A DNA stretch of 63,119 nt from Photobacterium sp. Ph5. Its GTDB lineage: Bacteria > Pseudomonadota > Gammaproteobacteria > Enterobacterales > Vibrionaceae. The stretch spans positions 1 through 63,119 of the forward strand of contig NZ_JADQAQ010000025.1 in the NCBI RefSeq assembly GCF_022129445.1. The letters are read 5' to 3'. Every line of letters starts with the position of its first letter. The stretch's first letter is position 1. A model generated the notes under the pieces. That model did no database searches and was not told where the DNA came from. It saw only the letters and a program-made list of their open reading frames with translations. Shown one piece after another: positions 49,278 to 59,348 of this stretch. The translations under genes were made by a program, and so were the position numbers.

Positions 49278-49624
49278 ATGAGTGTCCAAAATAAATAATT
49301 ATGGGTGGTAAATTAACGAACTGATTTTCATCTATTTTAATGAACAATCAAGTACTATTATCGGAATATCATGATGTCATTTTGTTACATTTGTATCCAT
49401 AAATTCAATGATTTTTTCTATGTTAATAAGCCATAGAAGTTACGTGGCATATCTGTGAGATGGTGGTTTTAGCAACAAACGAAAACTGATTTCATAATTG
49501 GTTTTGTATCTAGTCTCTGATTAGATTAGTATTCTGTTCGTTGTCTGATTAAAAATATTCATCGTTACTATTTACGTCGTATTTTTAATTACTAGGCCAT
49601 TATAATTTGAGACAAGGAAAACGA
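49278..49624. other. divergent intergenic region, promoters only
   Basis: About 347 AT-rich bases between the phosphodiesterase and MazG-like genes. I see no open frame, strong hairpin or repeat. Confidence 0.5.
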
Positions 49625-50203
49625 ATGAAACTGTCAGCGCTAGACCAACCTCTTTTTGATCATCTTTACCGCGATATTAGAGAGTTTCGTTCCACATTCG
49701 ATCTTGATATCGAATCACCTCAAACACTTGATACTCAAGCAGACGCATTACATACATCACTTGCTGTTGAAGAAATGACAGAACTAGCAGAAGCGGATTC
49801 TTTAGTTGAGCAAGCTGATGCGATCGTTGATTCTGTTTATGTGTTAATGGGGCGCTTAGTTCACCTTGGTGATAAGCAAGTAGAAGATAATATCGGTATT
49901 AGTTATTTGATTGATATTCTTTTACAAATGTCAGCGCGCCTTGGTATTGACTTTATGGCTTGTTGGAATGAAGTCCACTCTAGCAATATGAGTAAAGTAT
50001 GCCGTAATGCTGATGAGTACGCTGATACTGAAGCGTTTTATTCAAAGCAGGGTGTTGTACTAACGGCTAGCACCAAGGGTGATTATATTATTGCTAAGTG
50101 TGCTCAAGATGTAGATCTTGATGGAAAAATCATTCGTCAAGGTAAGGTATTAAAATCGGTTTATTATCGACCTGCCGATTTGGTCAAACTTGTTATCCGC
50201 TAA
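49625..50203 (+). CDS. MazG/PRA-PH-like NTP pyrophosphohydrolase-related protein
   Basis: About 192 residues from the ATG at 49625, which has AAGGA eight bases upstream. The helical region holds EEMTELAEADSLVEQADAIVDSVYVLMG, the ExxE...ExxD pattern that binds Mg in all-alpha NTP pyrophosphatases. The ending IIRQGKVLKSVYYRPADL is shared with phage and bacterial relatives of this group. A house-cleaning nucleotide role is likely but unproven. Confidence 0.78.
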   Translation: MKLSALDQPLFDHLYRDIREFRSTFDLDIESPQTLDTQADALHTSLAVEEMTELAEADSLVEQADAIVDSVYVLMGRLVHLGDKQVEDNIGISYLIDILLQMSARLGIDFMACWNEVHSSNMSKVCRNADEYADTEAFYSKQGVVLTASTKGDYIIAKCAQDVDLDGKIIRQGKVLKSVYYRPADLVKLVIR

Positions 50204-50220
50204 TTGTATAATTAGCAAAA

Positions 50221-50247
50221 TTATCCTCGCTCATGCGGGGATTTTTT
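50221..50247 (+). terminator. intrinsic terminator
   Basis: Stem ATCCTCGC / GCGGGGAT with four-base loop TCAT and a T-run. Confidence 0.8.
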
Positions 50248-50290
50248 GTTTTTACGTAATAACTATTTATATCAGTAAGAGAAGCGATCG

Positions 50291-51637
50291 ATGAAACTAT
50301 CTTCTAATACTCGAATTTTAACTCAAGACCTCTTTAAAATGACATGGCCGATGTTATTCGGTGTGTTATCGCTGATGAGTTTTCAACTTGTAGATAGTGC
50401 TTTTATCGCTCAGCTTGGTGTACTTCCATTGGCTGCTCAAGGCTTTACACTACCAATGCAAATGGTAGTCATTGGTCTTCAAGTTGGTTTAGGTATCGCG
50501 ACCACAGCATTGATTTCACGAGTGTTAGGTGCCAATGAAGAAGTAAGAGCTCAACAACTCGGCGGTTTAGTTGTGCTTGTTGGTGGTATTGGTATTGCGT
50601 TACTTTGCGGTGTTATTTGGTTACTCCGAGATGTGATCATGCACTTGCTTGATGCGCCAGCAAATGTACTTCCTATCATTGATACTTATTGGCCTATTTG
50701 GCTAATGAGCGCATGGTGTGGTTCGATGTTGTACTTTGCCTATAGCTTATGTCGATCCAATGGTAATACTTTGTTACCGGGCACTATGATGATGGTAACA
50801 AGCTTATTGAATATTGTTTTAGATCCTTTGTTCATCTTTAAATTTGGACTGGGCATTAATGGTGCTGCTTGGGCAACGATCACTGCATTTATTATTGGTA
50901 TGCTGGTAGTTTTCCCATTAGTGATGAAAAAAAAGTGGTTAAGCTTTCATTGGGTAGGCTTAAATATTGTTCAGTCGATTAAAGAGCTTGGACATATCAT
51001 GGCCCCAGCTATGATGAGTCAATTATTGCCTCCTGTCTCTTCTATGTTAGCAACGAAGTTAGTCGCAGGTTTTGGCGCCGCTACAGTAGGAGCTTGGGCA
51101 TTGGGTTCGAGAATTGAATTTTTCTCTATCGTCGTTGTACTGGCTTTGACAATGTCGATGCCACAGATGGTAGGAAAGCGGTTAGGTAAGCGAGATATTC
51201 AAGGGATCAAAACCTTGATAAACATTGCCGTCTGTTTTGTTCTTGCATGGCAGCTTATTATAGCAATCATTCTTTTTTTACTGTCGTCACCATTAAGTAC
51301 ATTATTGTCATCTGATGTAAAAGTACAGCAAGTGCTTTTAATGCACCTAACACGCGTTCCTATTAGTTTAGGCGCATTGGGTGTTTGTATGATCATGGTA
51401 TCGATTTGTAATGCACTAGCGATGCCAATGCGCGCATTATTTATTTCAGCTTGGCGTTTGTTTATCTGTTTCCTGCCTATTTTATGGATAGGCTCGCAAC
51501 TTGCTGGTCTTCCTGGTCTGTTTACTGGCGCAATGATAGGTAATTTTGCAGCAGGGATCAGCGCATGGATTTTTTATCGAAAGGGACTTGCCTTGATAGA
51601 TAAAAAATATAAATTTGAAGTAGATGCAGTAAGATAG
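50291..51637 (+). CDS. MATE-family efflux transporter
   Basis: A 448-residue inner-membrane protein with twelve hydrophobic segments in two halves. The N-terminal MTWPMLFGVLSLMSFQLVDSAFIAQLG is typical of the family. It likely uses Na+ or H+ to expel cationic drugs or metabolites. Closest named relatives would be NorM/VmrA-type pumps, but the assignment is only to family level. Confidence 0.9.
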   Translation: MKLSSNTRILTQDLFKMTWPMLFGVLSLMSFQLVDSAFIAQLGVLPLAAQGFTLPMQMVVIGLQVGLGIATTALISRVLGANEEVRAQQLGGLVVLVGGIGIALLCGVIWLLRDVIMHLLDAPANVLPIIDTYWPIWLMSAWCGSMLYFAYSLCRSNGNTLLPGTMMMVTSLLNIVLDPLFIFKFGLGINGAAWATITAFIIGMLVVFPLVMKKKWLSFHWVGLNIVQSIKELGHIMAPAMMSQLLPPVSSMLATKLVAGFGAATVGAWALGSRIEFFSIVVVLALTMSMPQMVGKRLGKRDIQGIKTLINIAVCFVLAWQLIIAIILFLLSSPLSTLLSSDVKVQQVLLMHLTRVPISLGALGVCMIMVSICNALAMPMRALFISAWRLFICFLPILWIGSQLAGLPGLFTGAMIGNFAAGISAWIFYRKGLALIDKKYKFEVDAVR

Positions 51638-51673
51638 CGTGTGAATCACGTATAAATGATGACAAGGATATGC

Positions 51674-52492
51674 ATGCAAAGTTTTGTAATTGAAGATCGT
51701 AAATTAACGTATTTAGATCAAGGTACAGGCCCTGTACTCGTTTTGGGTCATAGTTATTTGTGGGACAGCAAGATGTGGCAACCACAAATAGAGGCATTGA
51801 GTCAGCATTATCGTTGTATCGTGCCAGAGTTATGGTCGCATGGTCAGGCTGATGTCGCACCTGAAAAAACACGTACGTTGCGTGATTACGCTGATGATGT
51901 TATTGCACTGCTTGATCACCTTAATATAGATAACTTTTCACTTATTGGTTTATCAGTGGGAGGTATGTGGGGAGCAGAACTTGCCATAAAAGTACCTCAA
52001 CGTGTGACAGCATTAGTATTGATGGATACTTTTTTAGGTTACGAGCCTGAAGTATTACACGCTAAATACTTTGCAATGCTAAATACAATTATTGAGCAGC
52101 AAGCTATTCCAAGCGCCATTATTGATAGCGTTGTACCACTATTTTTCCGTCGTCAAGCCGAGAAATATACACCAGAGCTTGTTGATGGCTTTAGACAACA
52201 TTTAGCCTCTCTGAAAGGCGATAAAGCAATAGCAATTGCACAAGTGGGTAAGATGGTGTTTGGTCGTCGAGATACATTTGACGATATAGAACAACTTAAA
52301 ACACCCACATTGATTTTATCAGGTATGGAAGATAATCCGCGCCCACCACTAGAAGCGCAGTTGATGCATGATGAGATCAAAGATAGCGAATACGTATTGA
52401 TTCCAGAGGCAGGACATATTAGTAATTTAGAACAACCTGAATTTGTAACTAAGCAACTTGAAGCTTTCTTAGCGAAGCATATTGCATGCTAA
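51674..52492 (+). CDS. alpha/beta hydrolase
   Basis: About 272 residues. The oxyanion region is VLGHSYLWDSKMW, the nucleophile is in GLSVGGM, the acid near SGMEDNPRPP and the histidine in EAGHISNLEQPE. It resembles 3-oxoadipate enol-lactonase-like and C-C hydrolases. AAGGA precedes the ATG at 51674. Convergent with another hydrolase gene. Confidence 0.85.
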   Translation: MQSFVIEDRKLTYLDQGTGPVLVLGHSYLWDSKMWQPQIEALSQHYRCIVPELWSHGQADVAPEKTRTLRDYADDVIALLDHLNIDNFSLIGLSVGGMWGAELAIKVPQRVTALVLMDTFLGYEPEVLHAKYFAMLNTIIEQQAIPSAIIDSVVPLFFRRQAEKYTPELVDGFRQHLASLKGDKAIAIAQVGKMVFGRRDTFDDIEQLKTPTLILSGMEDNPRPPLEAQLMHDEIKDSEYVLIPEAGHISNLEQPEFVTKQLEAFLAKHIAC

Positions 52493-52512
52493 TTAATAAA
52501 TAAACAGAAACA

Positions 52513-52575
52513 AAAATGGCATAACGTGTACTTGAAGATCTAGAAAAGATCATTAAGCAGTGTTATGCCTTTTTT
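52513..52575. terminator. convergent terminator between two hydrolase genes
   Basis: Arms GGCATAAC (52518-52525) and GTTATGCC (52562-52569) are flanked by A5 and T6 runs, so the element works in both directions. An inner GATC/GATC hairpin occupies the loop. Confidence 0.75.
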
Positions 52576-52587
52576 ATAATAAAGATG

Positions 52588-53397
52588 TTAAGCCGTATAA
52601 CTGGTTTTATGTTGTTTAATAAAATCGATGGAGTGCTGATTAAAATCATCCGGTCGTTCAACGTTGCAAACGTGCCCGCAATCTTTTAACTCAGTCAAAA
52701 AACTAAACTTATGTCGTTGAACCATTTCTTTTACTGGTTTGATAAACATATAGTCATTTGCGCCCATCAAATACAACGTCGGTATCGACAGTTCTTTTTC
52801 TTTAAAATATTTCATGATGGGGTTTACTTCTGTTGCCAGTTTAAACCATCGCTTAAATTCTTTTTGACATAATTTTTTGGCTTCTCTGACGAATAAATGT
52901 CGAGATTCGCGTTGATTTTTTTGCGGCATAACAACATAGGCAAATAAACGATATAACCACATATAAGGGATAATGTGCTTACACATATTACCTAGTTTCA
53001 CTAAAATTTGAGAACGGGTATTTAAACGTGTGACCGCACCACCCAAAATCATCGTTTTAACTCTGTCTGGGGCAATTTCTGCTAAGTTACGAATAATGAT
53101 TGTGCCTAGAGATATCCCAACAAAGTGTGCTGATTGAATCTTTAAGTGATTAAGTACATGAACAATATCTTTTGTCACGCTTTTAAAAGTATAGGGATTA
53201 GCGATCATATCTTTGAACATGTTATTGGATTTACCATGGCCACGAAGATCGAGGAGTAACAAATTAAAGTGTTGTTTATACGCCTTAATCTGTTTATACC
53301 AAATTGCTGAACTGCCACCGGCACCATGCACAAACACTACCCATTCATTACTGCTTGGGTGCGGGTAGGTTTTGTAAAAAAGCATGTTGTCTGTCAT
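52588..53397 (-). CDS. alpha/beta hydrolase
   Basis: About 269 residues. VFVHGAGGSSAIWYKQ, LDLRGHGKSN, the nucleophile GISLGT and the terminal DCGHVCNVERPDDF are clear fold motifs. A basic central segment (KHIIPYMWLYRLFAY and QRESRHLF) suggests membrane or lipid contact. AAGGA precedes the ATG at 53397. Substrate unknown. Confidence 0.85.
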   Translation of the reverse strand: MTDNMLFYKTYPHPSSNEWVVFVHGAGGSSAIWYKQIKAYKQHFNLLLLDLRGHGKSNNMFKDMIANPYTFKSVTKDIVHVLNHLKIQSAHFVGISLGTIIIRNLAEIAPDRVKTMILGGAVTRLNTRSQILVKLGNMCKHIIPYMWLYRLFAYVVMPQKNQRESRHLFVREAKKLCQKEFKRWFKLATEVNPIMKYFKEKELSIPTLYLMGANDYMFIKPVKEMVQRHKFSFLTELKDCGHVCNVERPDDFNQHSIDFIKQHKTSYTA

Positions 53398-53778
53398 CAA
53401 AAGTCCTTTATACGCAAGAATCGTGAATCATAGCATGGTGTTATTTATTAACTCACCTGACCACAAGATAGTTATCTTATAGCCAAAGGTAGCCACTTAG
53501 TAATGAATAATTGTAATAATTCTAACAAGATCGCATAACCCAACACTACTTTGAACAGAAATTAAACAACATGCTATGTTTTCTTTGCTATTTATATAAA
53601 TTACTTTAAAAACATATAGATAAATTTATAAGTAAAAGAAAAGGAGAGTCTTTACTTATGGTTTAAGCTGTAAAGGTGAATAAAAAACGATGATTTAAAC
53701 ACTTTATGATGTTTTATTTTATCTTTTGGCTTCAATCGTCTTTAATTTACACAGGATTATTTATAAAGGAGCTTTCCT
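53398..53778. other. AT-rich divergent intergenic region
   Basis: About 381 bases holding the promoters of the hydrolase and comEA-like genes. AAAGGAG is the comEA ribosome-binding site. I find no gene or strong secondary structure. Confidence 0.5.
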
Positions 53779-54309
53779 ATGTTTAAAAAACTATTATTAA
53801 CACTAGCATTTATTCTGCCATTTGCATCTCAGGCTGCATCAACAGATACCACTAAGCTTATCAAGAAATGTGAAACTAAATACAAGGCGGATAAGCAGAA
53901 AAAAATGGATTGTATAACTAAGGTGAAGAAGTCTGCGAAGAAAGACGCAGAAAAAGCGAAAAAGACATCTACATCTAAAGTAACAGAGACTAAAAAAGAT
54001 CTTAAGGCAACATCATCAAAGCTTGATAGTAAAAAGGATGCAGTTAAAAAGTCTGCCACAGATGCTAAGAAAACGACCGCAACAAAGTCAAAAACAGCCG
54101 TTAAAAAACAGCTTAAAGCCGTAAATGTGAATACCGCATCTGCGTCAGAGCTTGCAGCATCGTTACCTGGCATTGGTGAAGCAAAAGCAAAAGCGATTGT
54201 TGATTACCGTAAAAAGCATGGCAAATTTAAAAGTACTAAAGACTTAGAAAAAGTAACAGGACTTGGCGAGAAAAGTGTTAGTTCAATGAAGAAATACTTG
54301 AAGTTCTAA
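53779..54309 (+). CDS. ComEA-type helix-hairpin-helix protein with lysine-rich linker
   Basis: 176 residues. A signal peptide ends near ASQA-AST. Residues about 25-110 are extremely rich in Lys, Ala, Thr, Ser and Asp with almost no hydrophobics, like histone H1 tails. Residues about 113-176 form the ComEA domain: VNVNTASASELAASLPGIGEAKAKAIVDYR and TKDLEKVTGLGEKSVSSMKKYL, two helix-hairpin-helix DNA-binding motifs. ComEA binds incoming DNA in the periplasm during natural transformation. Most Vibrionaceae ComEA proteins are about 100 residues, so the linker is an unusual addition. It stands alone, with its own terminator. Confidence 0.86.
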   Translation: MFKKLLLTLAFILPFASQAASTDTTKLIKKCETKYKADKQKKMDCITKVKKSAKKDAEKAKKTSTSKVTETKKDLKATSSKLDSKKDAVKKSATDAKKTTATKSKTAVKKQLKAVNVNTASASELAASLPGIGEAKAKAIVDYRKKHGKFKSTKDLEKVTGLGEKSVSSMKKYLKF

Positions 54310-54325
54310 CATAAGTCTTTTCTGT

Positions 54326-54379
54326 AAACCTCTTAAACCCCTAAACTATTTATTGGTTGAAAGTGTTTAAGAGGTTTTT
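54326..54379 (+). terminator. terminator of the ComEA-like gene
   Basis: A 13-bp perfect stem, AAACCTCTTAAAC (54326-54338) with GTTTAAGAGGTTT (54365-54377), has a long loop and ends in T's. Confidence 0.75.
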
Positions 54380-54400
54380 ATTTGATGAAATAGAAACACA

Positions 54401-55504
54401 TTAGTAAATAATTTCTTCATCTTCCTCATGAGGCATTAAATTCAATACGCCTCGTTTAATTATGTGCGGAACAATAGCATAAATAGGCATGCGTTTTAAT
54501 CTACCACGAAAACGTAATGATTTAACGGCAAAACGGTAATTTGAGTTTTGGTGTTTAGGAAAAGCATTACTCATAACTTCAGTCAGTCTTTCTTTATAAA
54601 GCCAGAAAATTACACGATGAGATTGATATTGGTTTAAAAATTGCTGCATGTCGCTGGGAATAGTTAAATCGAATAAATCATGACATAAGGAAAGAGCAAG
54701 ATACAAACTGCTATCTTTTCCTATTTGCTGGTGTAGTTGAATTAAGTTATGCCAGAATAATCGCTGCTGACCATAATGCTGAAATTGTAAATTCAAATCG
54801 TAGATATCACGTAAACCATGATGAAAATCAACCTGATTAAACAGCATAATAGCTTGATGAAGTACCATGGCTTCAGGGGATAAGAGCGTTGCTGGGTAAG
54901 CAAGATTTGGCGCTGTATGATGATGAAGTAAAGGCGCTTCTTGTAATTTATGTGTTAGTGTCTTAGGTAATAAATGATAATGAATAGCTAGTTCAGTGCG
55001 TCTGTCTTTGTGAACTAACGGGGTCGTTTGCTGAGACCAACGACAATAGAAGGTTTCCTCGTAGTCGGTTACATATTTATAACGCCATCCATTATTTAAT
55101 AATTGTTTTAAAACCATATCAACAAATGACTCAGAAATTAAAATATCAATATTGTTTTTGATCCTGCCTGCAAATATCTCGACTTCAGAAAGTTGTAATG
55201 CGCTACCACGGATATAGCGCCATGAAGGTATTATACCGTTTAGCTGTTTGGCTAATTCGTGATGTTCAAACCTTAATGATTGCTTTTGTTTTTCAAAACT
55301 ATGAAAACCTGAAATTAACTGTTGCTGAAAAAAAAGTGGTAGTTCTTGCCAAATCTCATGACGTTCACAGGTCTTTTTTAGTTGTCCTAGCAATGATAAA
55401 TATCGAGCTTCAGTGATGATTTGATAAAGGGATTTTGAATCTAAGGTAAGTAAAACTGTTGGAACTCTCAACACATCAATAAGCCGTACTTGTTGAGATG
55501 TCAT
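54401..55504 (-). CDS. nucleotidyltransferase-like protein (NTP_transf_5 type)
   Basis: A 367-residue protein. The segment WRYIRGSALQLSEVEIFAGRIKNNIDILI resembles the nucleotidyltransferase core with a D-x-D-like pair (IDIL). DRRTELAIHYHLLP and HGLRDIYDLNLQF fit the uncharacterised nucleotidyltransferase family found with polysaccharide and peptide-processing loci. No such cluster is here. The start codon follows directly after a G10 run (coding strand), which is the only possible ribosome-binding site. Confidence 0.72.
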   Translation of the reverse strand: MTSQQVRLIDVLRVPTVLLTLDSKSLYQIITEARYLSLLGQLKKTCERHEIWQELPLFFQQQLISGFHSFEKQKQSLRFEHHELAKQLNGIIPSWRYIRGSALQLSEVEIFAGRIKNNIDILISESFVDMVLKQLLNNGWRYKYVTDYEETFYCRWSQQTTPLVHKDRRTELAIHYHLLPKTLTHKLQEAPLLHHHTAPNLAYPATLLSPEAMVLHQAIMLFNQVDFHHGLRDIYDLNLQFQHYGQQRLFWHNLIQLHQQIGKDSSLYLALSLCHDLFDLTIPSDMQQFLNQYQSHRVIFWLYKERLTEVMSNAFPKHQNSNYRFAVKSLRFRGRLKRMPIYAIVPHIIKRGVLNLMPHEEDEEIIY

Positions 55505-55508
55505 AATT

Positions 55509-55518
55509 CCCCCCCCCC
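55509..55518 (-). repeat. G10 tract at the nucleotidyltransferase ribosome-binding site
   Basis: Ten C's on the + strand read as ten G's on the coding strand, four bases before the ATG. In such AT-rich DNA a run of this length is striking. Length changes would alter translation or promoter spacing. Confidence 0.85.
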
Positions 55519-55766
55519 GAACGATTGTTTAATTTATAGCCTAAGTATTAGTCGTTGATGATAAAAATCAAATTTAGTCATAATGAAATAGGATTTTTAT
55601 TGTTCTGCAGTCTTACAATTAAGACGTTTTTGGTATTTATGGCGGTAGCCCCCAAGTCTGATGAGCGTAATTATTTTTTATTCATGTTCATAACTGTGAA
55701 ATGTTTCAATACACTATGGAGTTAATAAGTTAACATACTGTATTTTAAATGATTAATAGGTTTGTT

Positions 55767-56321
55767 ATGTATGAATATCCGTTTGAAGGTACAGAACTGA
55801 TCCTTGGTGGTGCCCGTTCTGGTAAAAGTTGTTTAGCGGAACAACTCGCAGAACAATCTGGCTTGATTGTTAAATATATTGCGACAGCAACTACTTGTGA
55901 TAGTGAAATGGCTGAACGTATACAAAGACACCAACAGCAACGTCCCTCGCAGTGGATGCTAATCGAAGAACCTTATGATTTGGCAACTGTTATTCGTGAG
56001 CATGGTAATAACCAGACCTGCCTACTAATTGATTGTTTAACGTTATGGTTAAATAACTGCTTATTTCAGCCCATTGGTCATTATTCATGGGAAGATGCAA
56101 AAGCAGAATTTTTGCAAGCGATTAGCCAAGCGAAAGGGCGTATCATTTTAGTGAGTAATGAAGTAGGGCAAGGAATAGTGCCACTAGGTGAGGTTTCTCG
56201 CCGATTTGTCGATGAGAGTGGTTGGCTGCATCAAGCGATTGCGAAACAATCAGCGCGGGTAATATTTGTAACCGCAGGTATACCACAAGTTTTAAAAGGT
56301 CCGACACTAAGCTTTGTATAA
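55767..56321 (+). CDS. cobU: adenosylcobinamide kinase / guanylyltransferase
   Basis: About 184 residues; phosphorylates adenosylcobinamide and adds GMP in cobalamin lower-ligand assembly. The P-loop is LILGGARSGKS, with the catalytic histidine in RIQRHQQQRP and the LLIDCLTLWLNN segment. I choose ATG 55767 because AGG lies seven bases ahead; ATG 55749 is also possible. First of cobU-cobC-cobQ. No cobalamin riboswitch is seen upstream. Confidence 0.91.
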   Translation: MYEYPFEGTELILGGARSGKSCLAEQLAEQSGLIVKYIATATTCDSEMAERIQRHQQQRPSQWMLIEEPYDLATVIREHGNNQTCLLIDCLTLWLNNCLFQPIGHYSWEDAKAEFLQAISQAKGRIILVSNEVGQGIVPLGEVSRRFVDESGWLHQAIAKQSARVIFVTAGIPQVLKGPTLSFV

Positions 56322-56336
56322 TCAGATGAGAATCTA

Positions 56337-56963
56337 ATGGCAAAAATAACCCAAATAGATATTCTACGACACGGTTTACCTGAAGGTGATAATTGCCTAC
56401 GAGGCCACACTGATTTTGTACTAACTGAACAAGGTTTTGAGCAAATGAAGACGGCTATCGAAAATCTTAAAGAACTTGATTGTGTTGTAAGTTCCTCCTT
56501 ACAACGTTGCTCTTCATTTGCTGATCAAATAGCACAAAAATTCACGATTAATGCTTTGCAGAGCGATAGCTGGCGAGAAATGGATTTTGGCGATTGGGAT
56601 GGGTTAACGCGTAAGCAGTTAATAGAAGAACTCGGTGATGATGTTGATCATTATTGGCACAATCCATGGCAAGTGTGTGAAGACGGAAGTGCACCACATA
56701 ATGGTGAAACACTAGATCAATTTGATATTCGAATAAAACAAGCTTGGCAAGACTTGTTGGCACAGCATAAAGGCAAAAAAATTCTACTGGTCACCCATTC
56801 TGGTGTCATGCGTCAATTACTACGACAATTGTTAGAAATGCCACGCAATACCACTTACCTTCATCGCATTCATTTACCTTATGCTGCAAGAATGCGTATT
56901 ACTGTCTATCATGATGACCATCAAGATTGGCCTCAACTTCAATGGCCACCATTTTGTAATTAA
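56337..56963 (+). CDS. cobC: alpha-ribazole phosphatase
   Basis: A 208-residue histidine phosphatase. The RHG catalytic motif ([10 protein letters not shown]) is at the N-terminus, the EMDFGDWDG segment contains the acid, and [13 protein letters not shown] has the second histidine. It lies 15 bases after cobU. The location among cobalamin genes supports CobC rather than a general phosphatase. Confidence 0.86.
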   Translation: MAKITQIDILRHGLPEGDNCLRGHTDFVLTEQGFEQMKTAIENLKELDCVVSSSLQRCSSFADQIAQKFTINALQSDSWREMDFGDWDGLTRKQLIEELGDDVDHYWHNPWQVCEDGSAPHNGETLDQFDIRIKQAWQDLLAQHKGKKILLVTHSGVMRQLLRQLLEMPRNTTYLHRIHLPYAARMRITVYHDDHQDWPQLQWPPFCN

Positions 56964-56998
56964 TTGCAATATATTTACAGGATTTAATAAAAGAAAAT

Positions 56999-58465
56999 AT
57001 GGAAAAAATAATTAAAACAACACGGACATTAATGGTTCAAGGTACGACTTCAGACGCAGGGAAAAGTGTGCTCGTTGCAGGTATTTGCCGTGTACTTGCG
57101 CGTAAAGGCATTCGTGTTGCGCCATTTAAACCACAAAATATGGCGCTTAATAGTGCTGTAACGAAAGATGGCGGCGAAATTGGTCGAGCACAAGCAGTAC
57201 AAGCTTTCGCTTGTGGTATAGAGCCCACCGTTCATATGAATCCTGTGTTATTAAAACCCAATACTGACATTGGAGCACAAGTTATCGTTCAGGGTAAGGC
57301 GTTGGAAGACATGGATGCAATTGGCTATAACAGCTATAAGCAAATTGTAATGAAGCCAATATTAGAATCTTTCCAGCGGCTTACGGAAGAATATGATGCG
57401 GTGATAATAGAAGGTGCTGGTAGCCCTGCTGAAATTAACCTGCGCGAAAATGATGTTGCGAACATGGGCTTTGCTGAAGAAGCTGATATTCCTGTGATTA
57501 TTGTTGCTGATATAGATAGAGGAGGGGTATTCGCTCATCTTTATGGCACATTGGCTCTATTATCTGAATCTGAGCAAGCGCGAGTAAAAGGCTTTGTTAT
57601 AAATAGATTCAGAGGAGATATTAAATTATTAGAGTCAGGGCTTGATTGGCTTGAACAAAAAACAGGTAAACCAGTTATTGGTGTGTTGCCTTATCTACAT
57701 GGCTTAATGTTAGAAGCAGAAGATGCCATTGATGTTCAACAAGTAGATATTAAAGACAACTCAATTACGGTTATTGTTCCTGTTTTACCACGTATTAGTA
57801 ATCATACTGATTTTGATCCTTTGCGCATGCATCCACAGGTCAACTTACAATTTATTGGTAAAGGGCAAACAATACCGCCTGCTGATTTAATCATCTTACC
57901 GGGCTCTAAAAGTGTACGCAGCGATCTCGATTATCTACGGTCTCAACACTGGGATAAACAGATACAGCGTCATTTACGTTTCGGTGGCAAAGTAATGGGA
58001 ATATGTGGCGGTTATCAAATGCTCGGAGAGTTAATCTCAGATCCTTATGGTATTGAAGGCGAGTGCGGAGATACACAAGGGTTGGGTTACTTACCGATAA
58101 CAACAGAGATCACTAAGTATAAACAGCTCAAACAAGTATCTGGAACGCTCATTTTTCCGGCACAAAAGACAGTTGCTGTATCTGGTTATGAGATCCACGC
58201 GGGAGTCACTTCAGGTACAACAAAGCAAGATGCACCTATAAAACTCAACGATAGTGTTGATGGCATGTTGGGTGTAGAAAACCAAGTTTTTGGTACATAT
58301 TTACACGGGATCTTTGAGCGGAAATCTGCTTGTGATGCGATCTTAACGTGGGCTGGTTTAACAGATATACAAACGCCTGACTTTCAACAGATGAAAGAAG
58401 CGGGAATTGATCAGGTAGCTGATGCGATAGAGCAGTATTTAGATTTAAATAAATTAGGACTTTAA
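56999..58465 (+). CDS. cobQ: adenosylcobyric acid synthase (glutamine-hydrolysing)
   Basis: A 488-residue amidotransferase that amidates positions b, d, e and g of the corrin ring. The N-terminal dethiobiotin-synthetase-like P-loop is [15 protein letters not shown]. The C-terminal glutaminase domain has the nucleophile in [10 protein letters not shown] and the terminal YLHGIFE histidine. It follows cobC by 35 bases. No other corrin-ring genes are nearby, suggesting salvage of cobinamide or cobyrate, or that the rest of the pathway is elsewhere. Confidence 0.94.
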   Translation: MEKIIKTTRTLMVQGTTSDAGKSVLVAGICRVLARKGIRVAPFKPQNMALNSAVTKDGGEIGRAQAVQAFACGIEPTVHMNPVLLKPNTDIGAQVIVQGKALEDMDAIGYNSYKQIVMKPILESFQRLTEEYDAVIIEGAGSPAEINLRENDVANMGFAEEADIPVIIVADIDRGGVFAHLYGTLALLSESEQARVKGFVINRFRGDIKLLESGLDWLEQKTGKPVIGVLPYLHGLMLEAEDAIDVQQVDIKDNSITVIVPVLPRISNHTDFDPLRMHPQVNLQFIGKGQTIPPADLIILPGSKSVRSDLDYLRSQHWDKQIQRHLRFGGKVMGICGGYQMLGELISDPYGIEGECGDTQGLGYLPITTEITKYKQLKQVSGTLIFPAQKTVAVSGYEIHAGVTSGTTKQDAPIKLNDSVDGMLGVENQVFGTYLHGIFERKSACDAILTWAGLTDIQTPDFQQMKEAGIDQVADAIEQYLDLNKLGL

Positions 58466-59348
58466 AGGATCTAATATAAGAAGATAGTTACCAATATATT
58501 ATATTGCAAAGTATCATCTTATCGTTGAAATAATCTACACATATCAGGGTGTATTTCTTAATTGTATTGGTAAATGTGAATTGTATTATATTTGATAAAT
58601 GAGTTAATTATGTTTTGTTATTAAAATAAAAGAAATCAAAAATATAATGATACCTAAACTAACATTGAAAACGTAAAAACAATAAAAGCTATACTTTTAA
58701 TAAACAAATGAAGAAGCTTGCCAGTGGCTGATGTACTTACTTTAAAAGATAGCACCATATTAGCAGGTACAGCTGTTACTGGTGATATTGTAAAATTATA
58801 ACATCAGATAGCAGCTTAACGATGATGTGTACTGTTAAACCCTCATTTTATAAACTATAAGATACCGGGTTAGTAGGCGTATAAAGCTATCATAGTTAAT
58901 AAATATCGTTCTAGAGAATTTAGTATTATATCTGTCAATATATTACCTGTAGTAACATGAGGTTATACGATTGGAAAAGCTGAAAAGGATTCACAATTAA
59001 GTAGGTAATTTGATTACTTAGTTGTTATTTTGTGCGGTTAATCTCTCATAAATTAAATGAAATTTAAATTGATTATTTTGCGATAAGGGACAAGATTAAG
59101 TATGTAACATGAATACTATCCGGCTTCTATAGTGATTTACTTCTCAGTTTTTTATATTTCAATGTCTATTTATAATATTAATTACCATCTGTACTGGTGA
59201 AAAAATACAGAAAGTATGTATAAAACTTACATATTTAGTTTTAGCGGGGTTACTGATTGTTTTGATGACGCATAACATTGCTGTTAAACTAATTCAAAAG
59301 GACGTTTCTTCTTTGTATTGTAGCTGTTATTGATGTTAAAGGAATAAT
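58466..59348. other. 883-base gap without a convincing gene
   Basis: Very AT-rich. The only coding-like fragment is a frame starting at GTG 58724 that reads VADVLTLKDSTILAGTAVTG and stops after about 25 codons. It overlaps a short MKKLASG frame in another phase. This may be the remnant of a small exported protein, but it could be chance. I see no tRNA, transposase or repeat. Confidence 0.4.

Noticed and set aside
53829..54173. 114-codon antisense frame inside the ComEA-like gene
   Set aside because: It is the reverse complement of lysine-rich codons and gives a meaningless F/S/A-rich protein.
55505..55766. Cobalamin riboswitch upstream of cobU
   Set aside because: I found no B12-box or conserved core; a computed covariance search would be needed to be sure.
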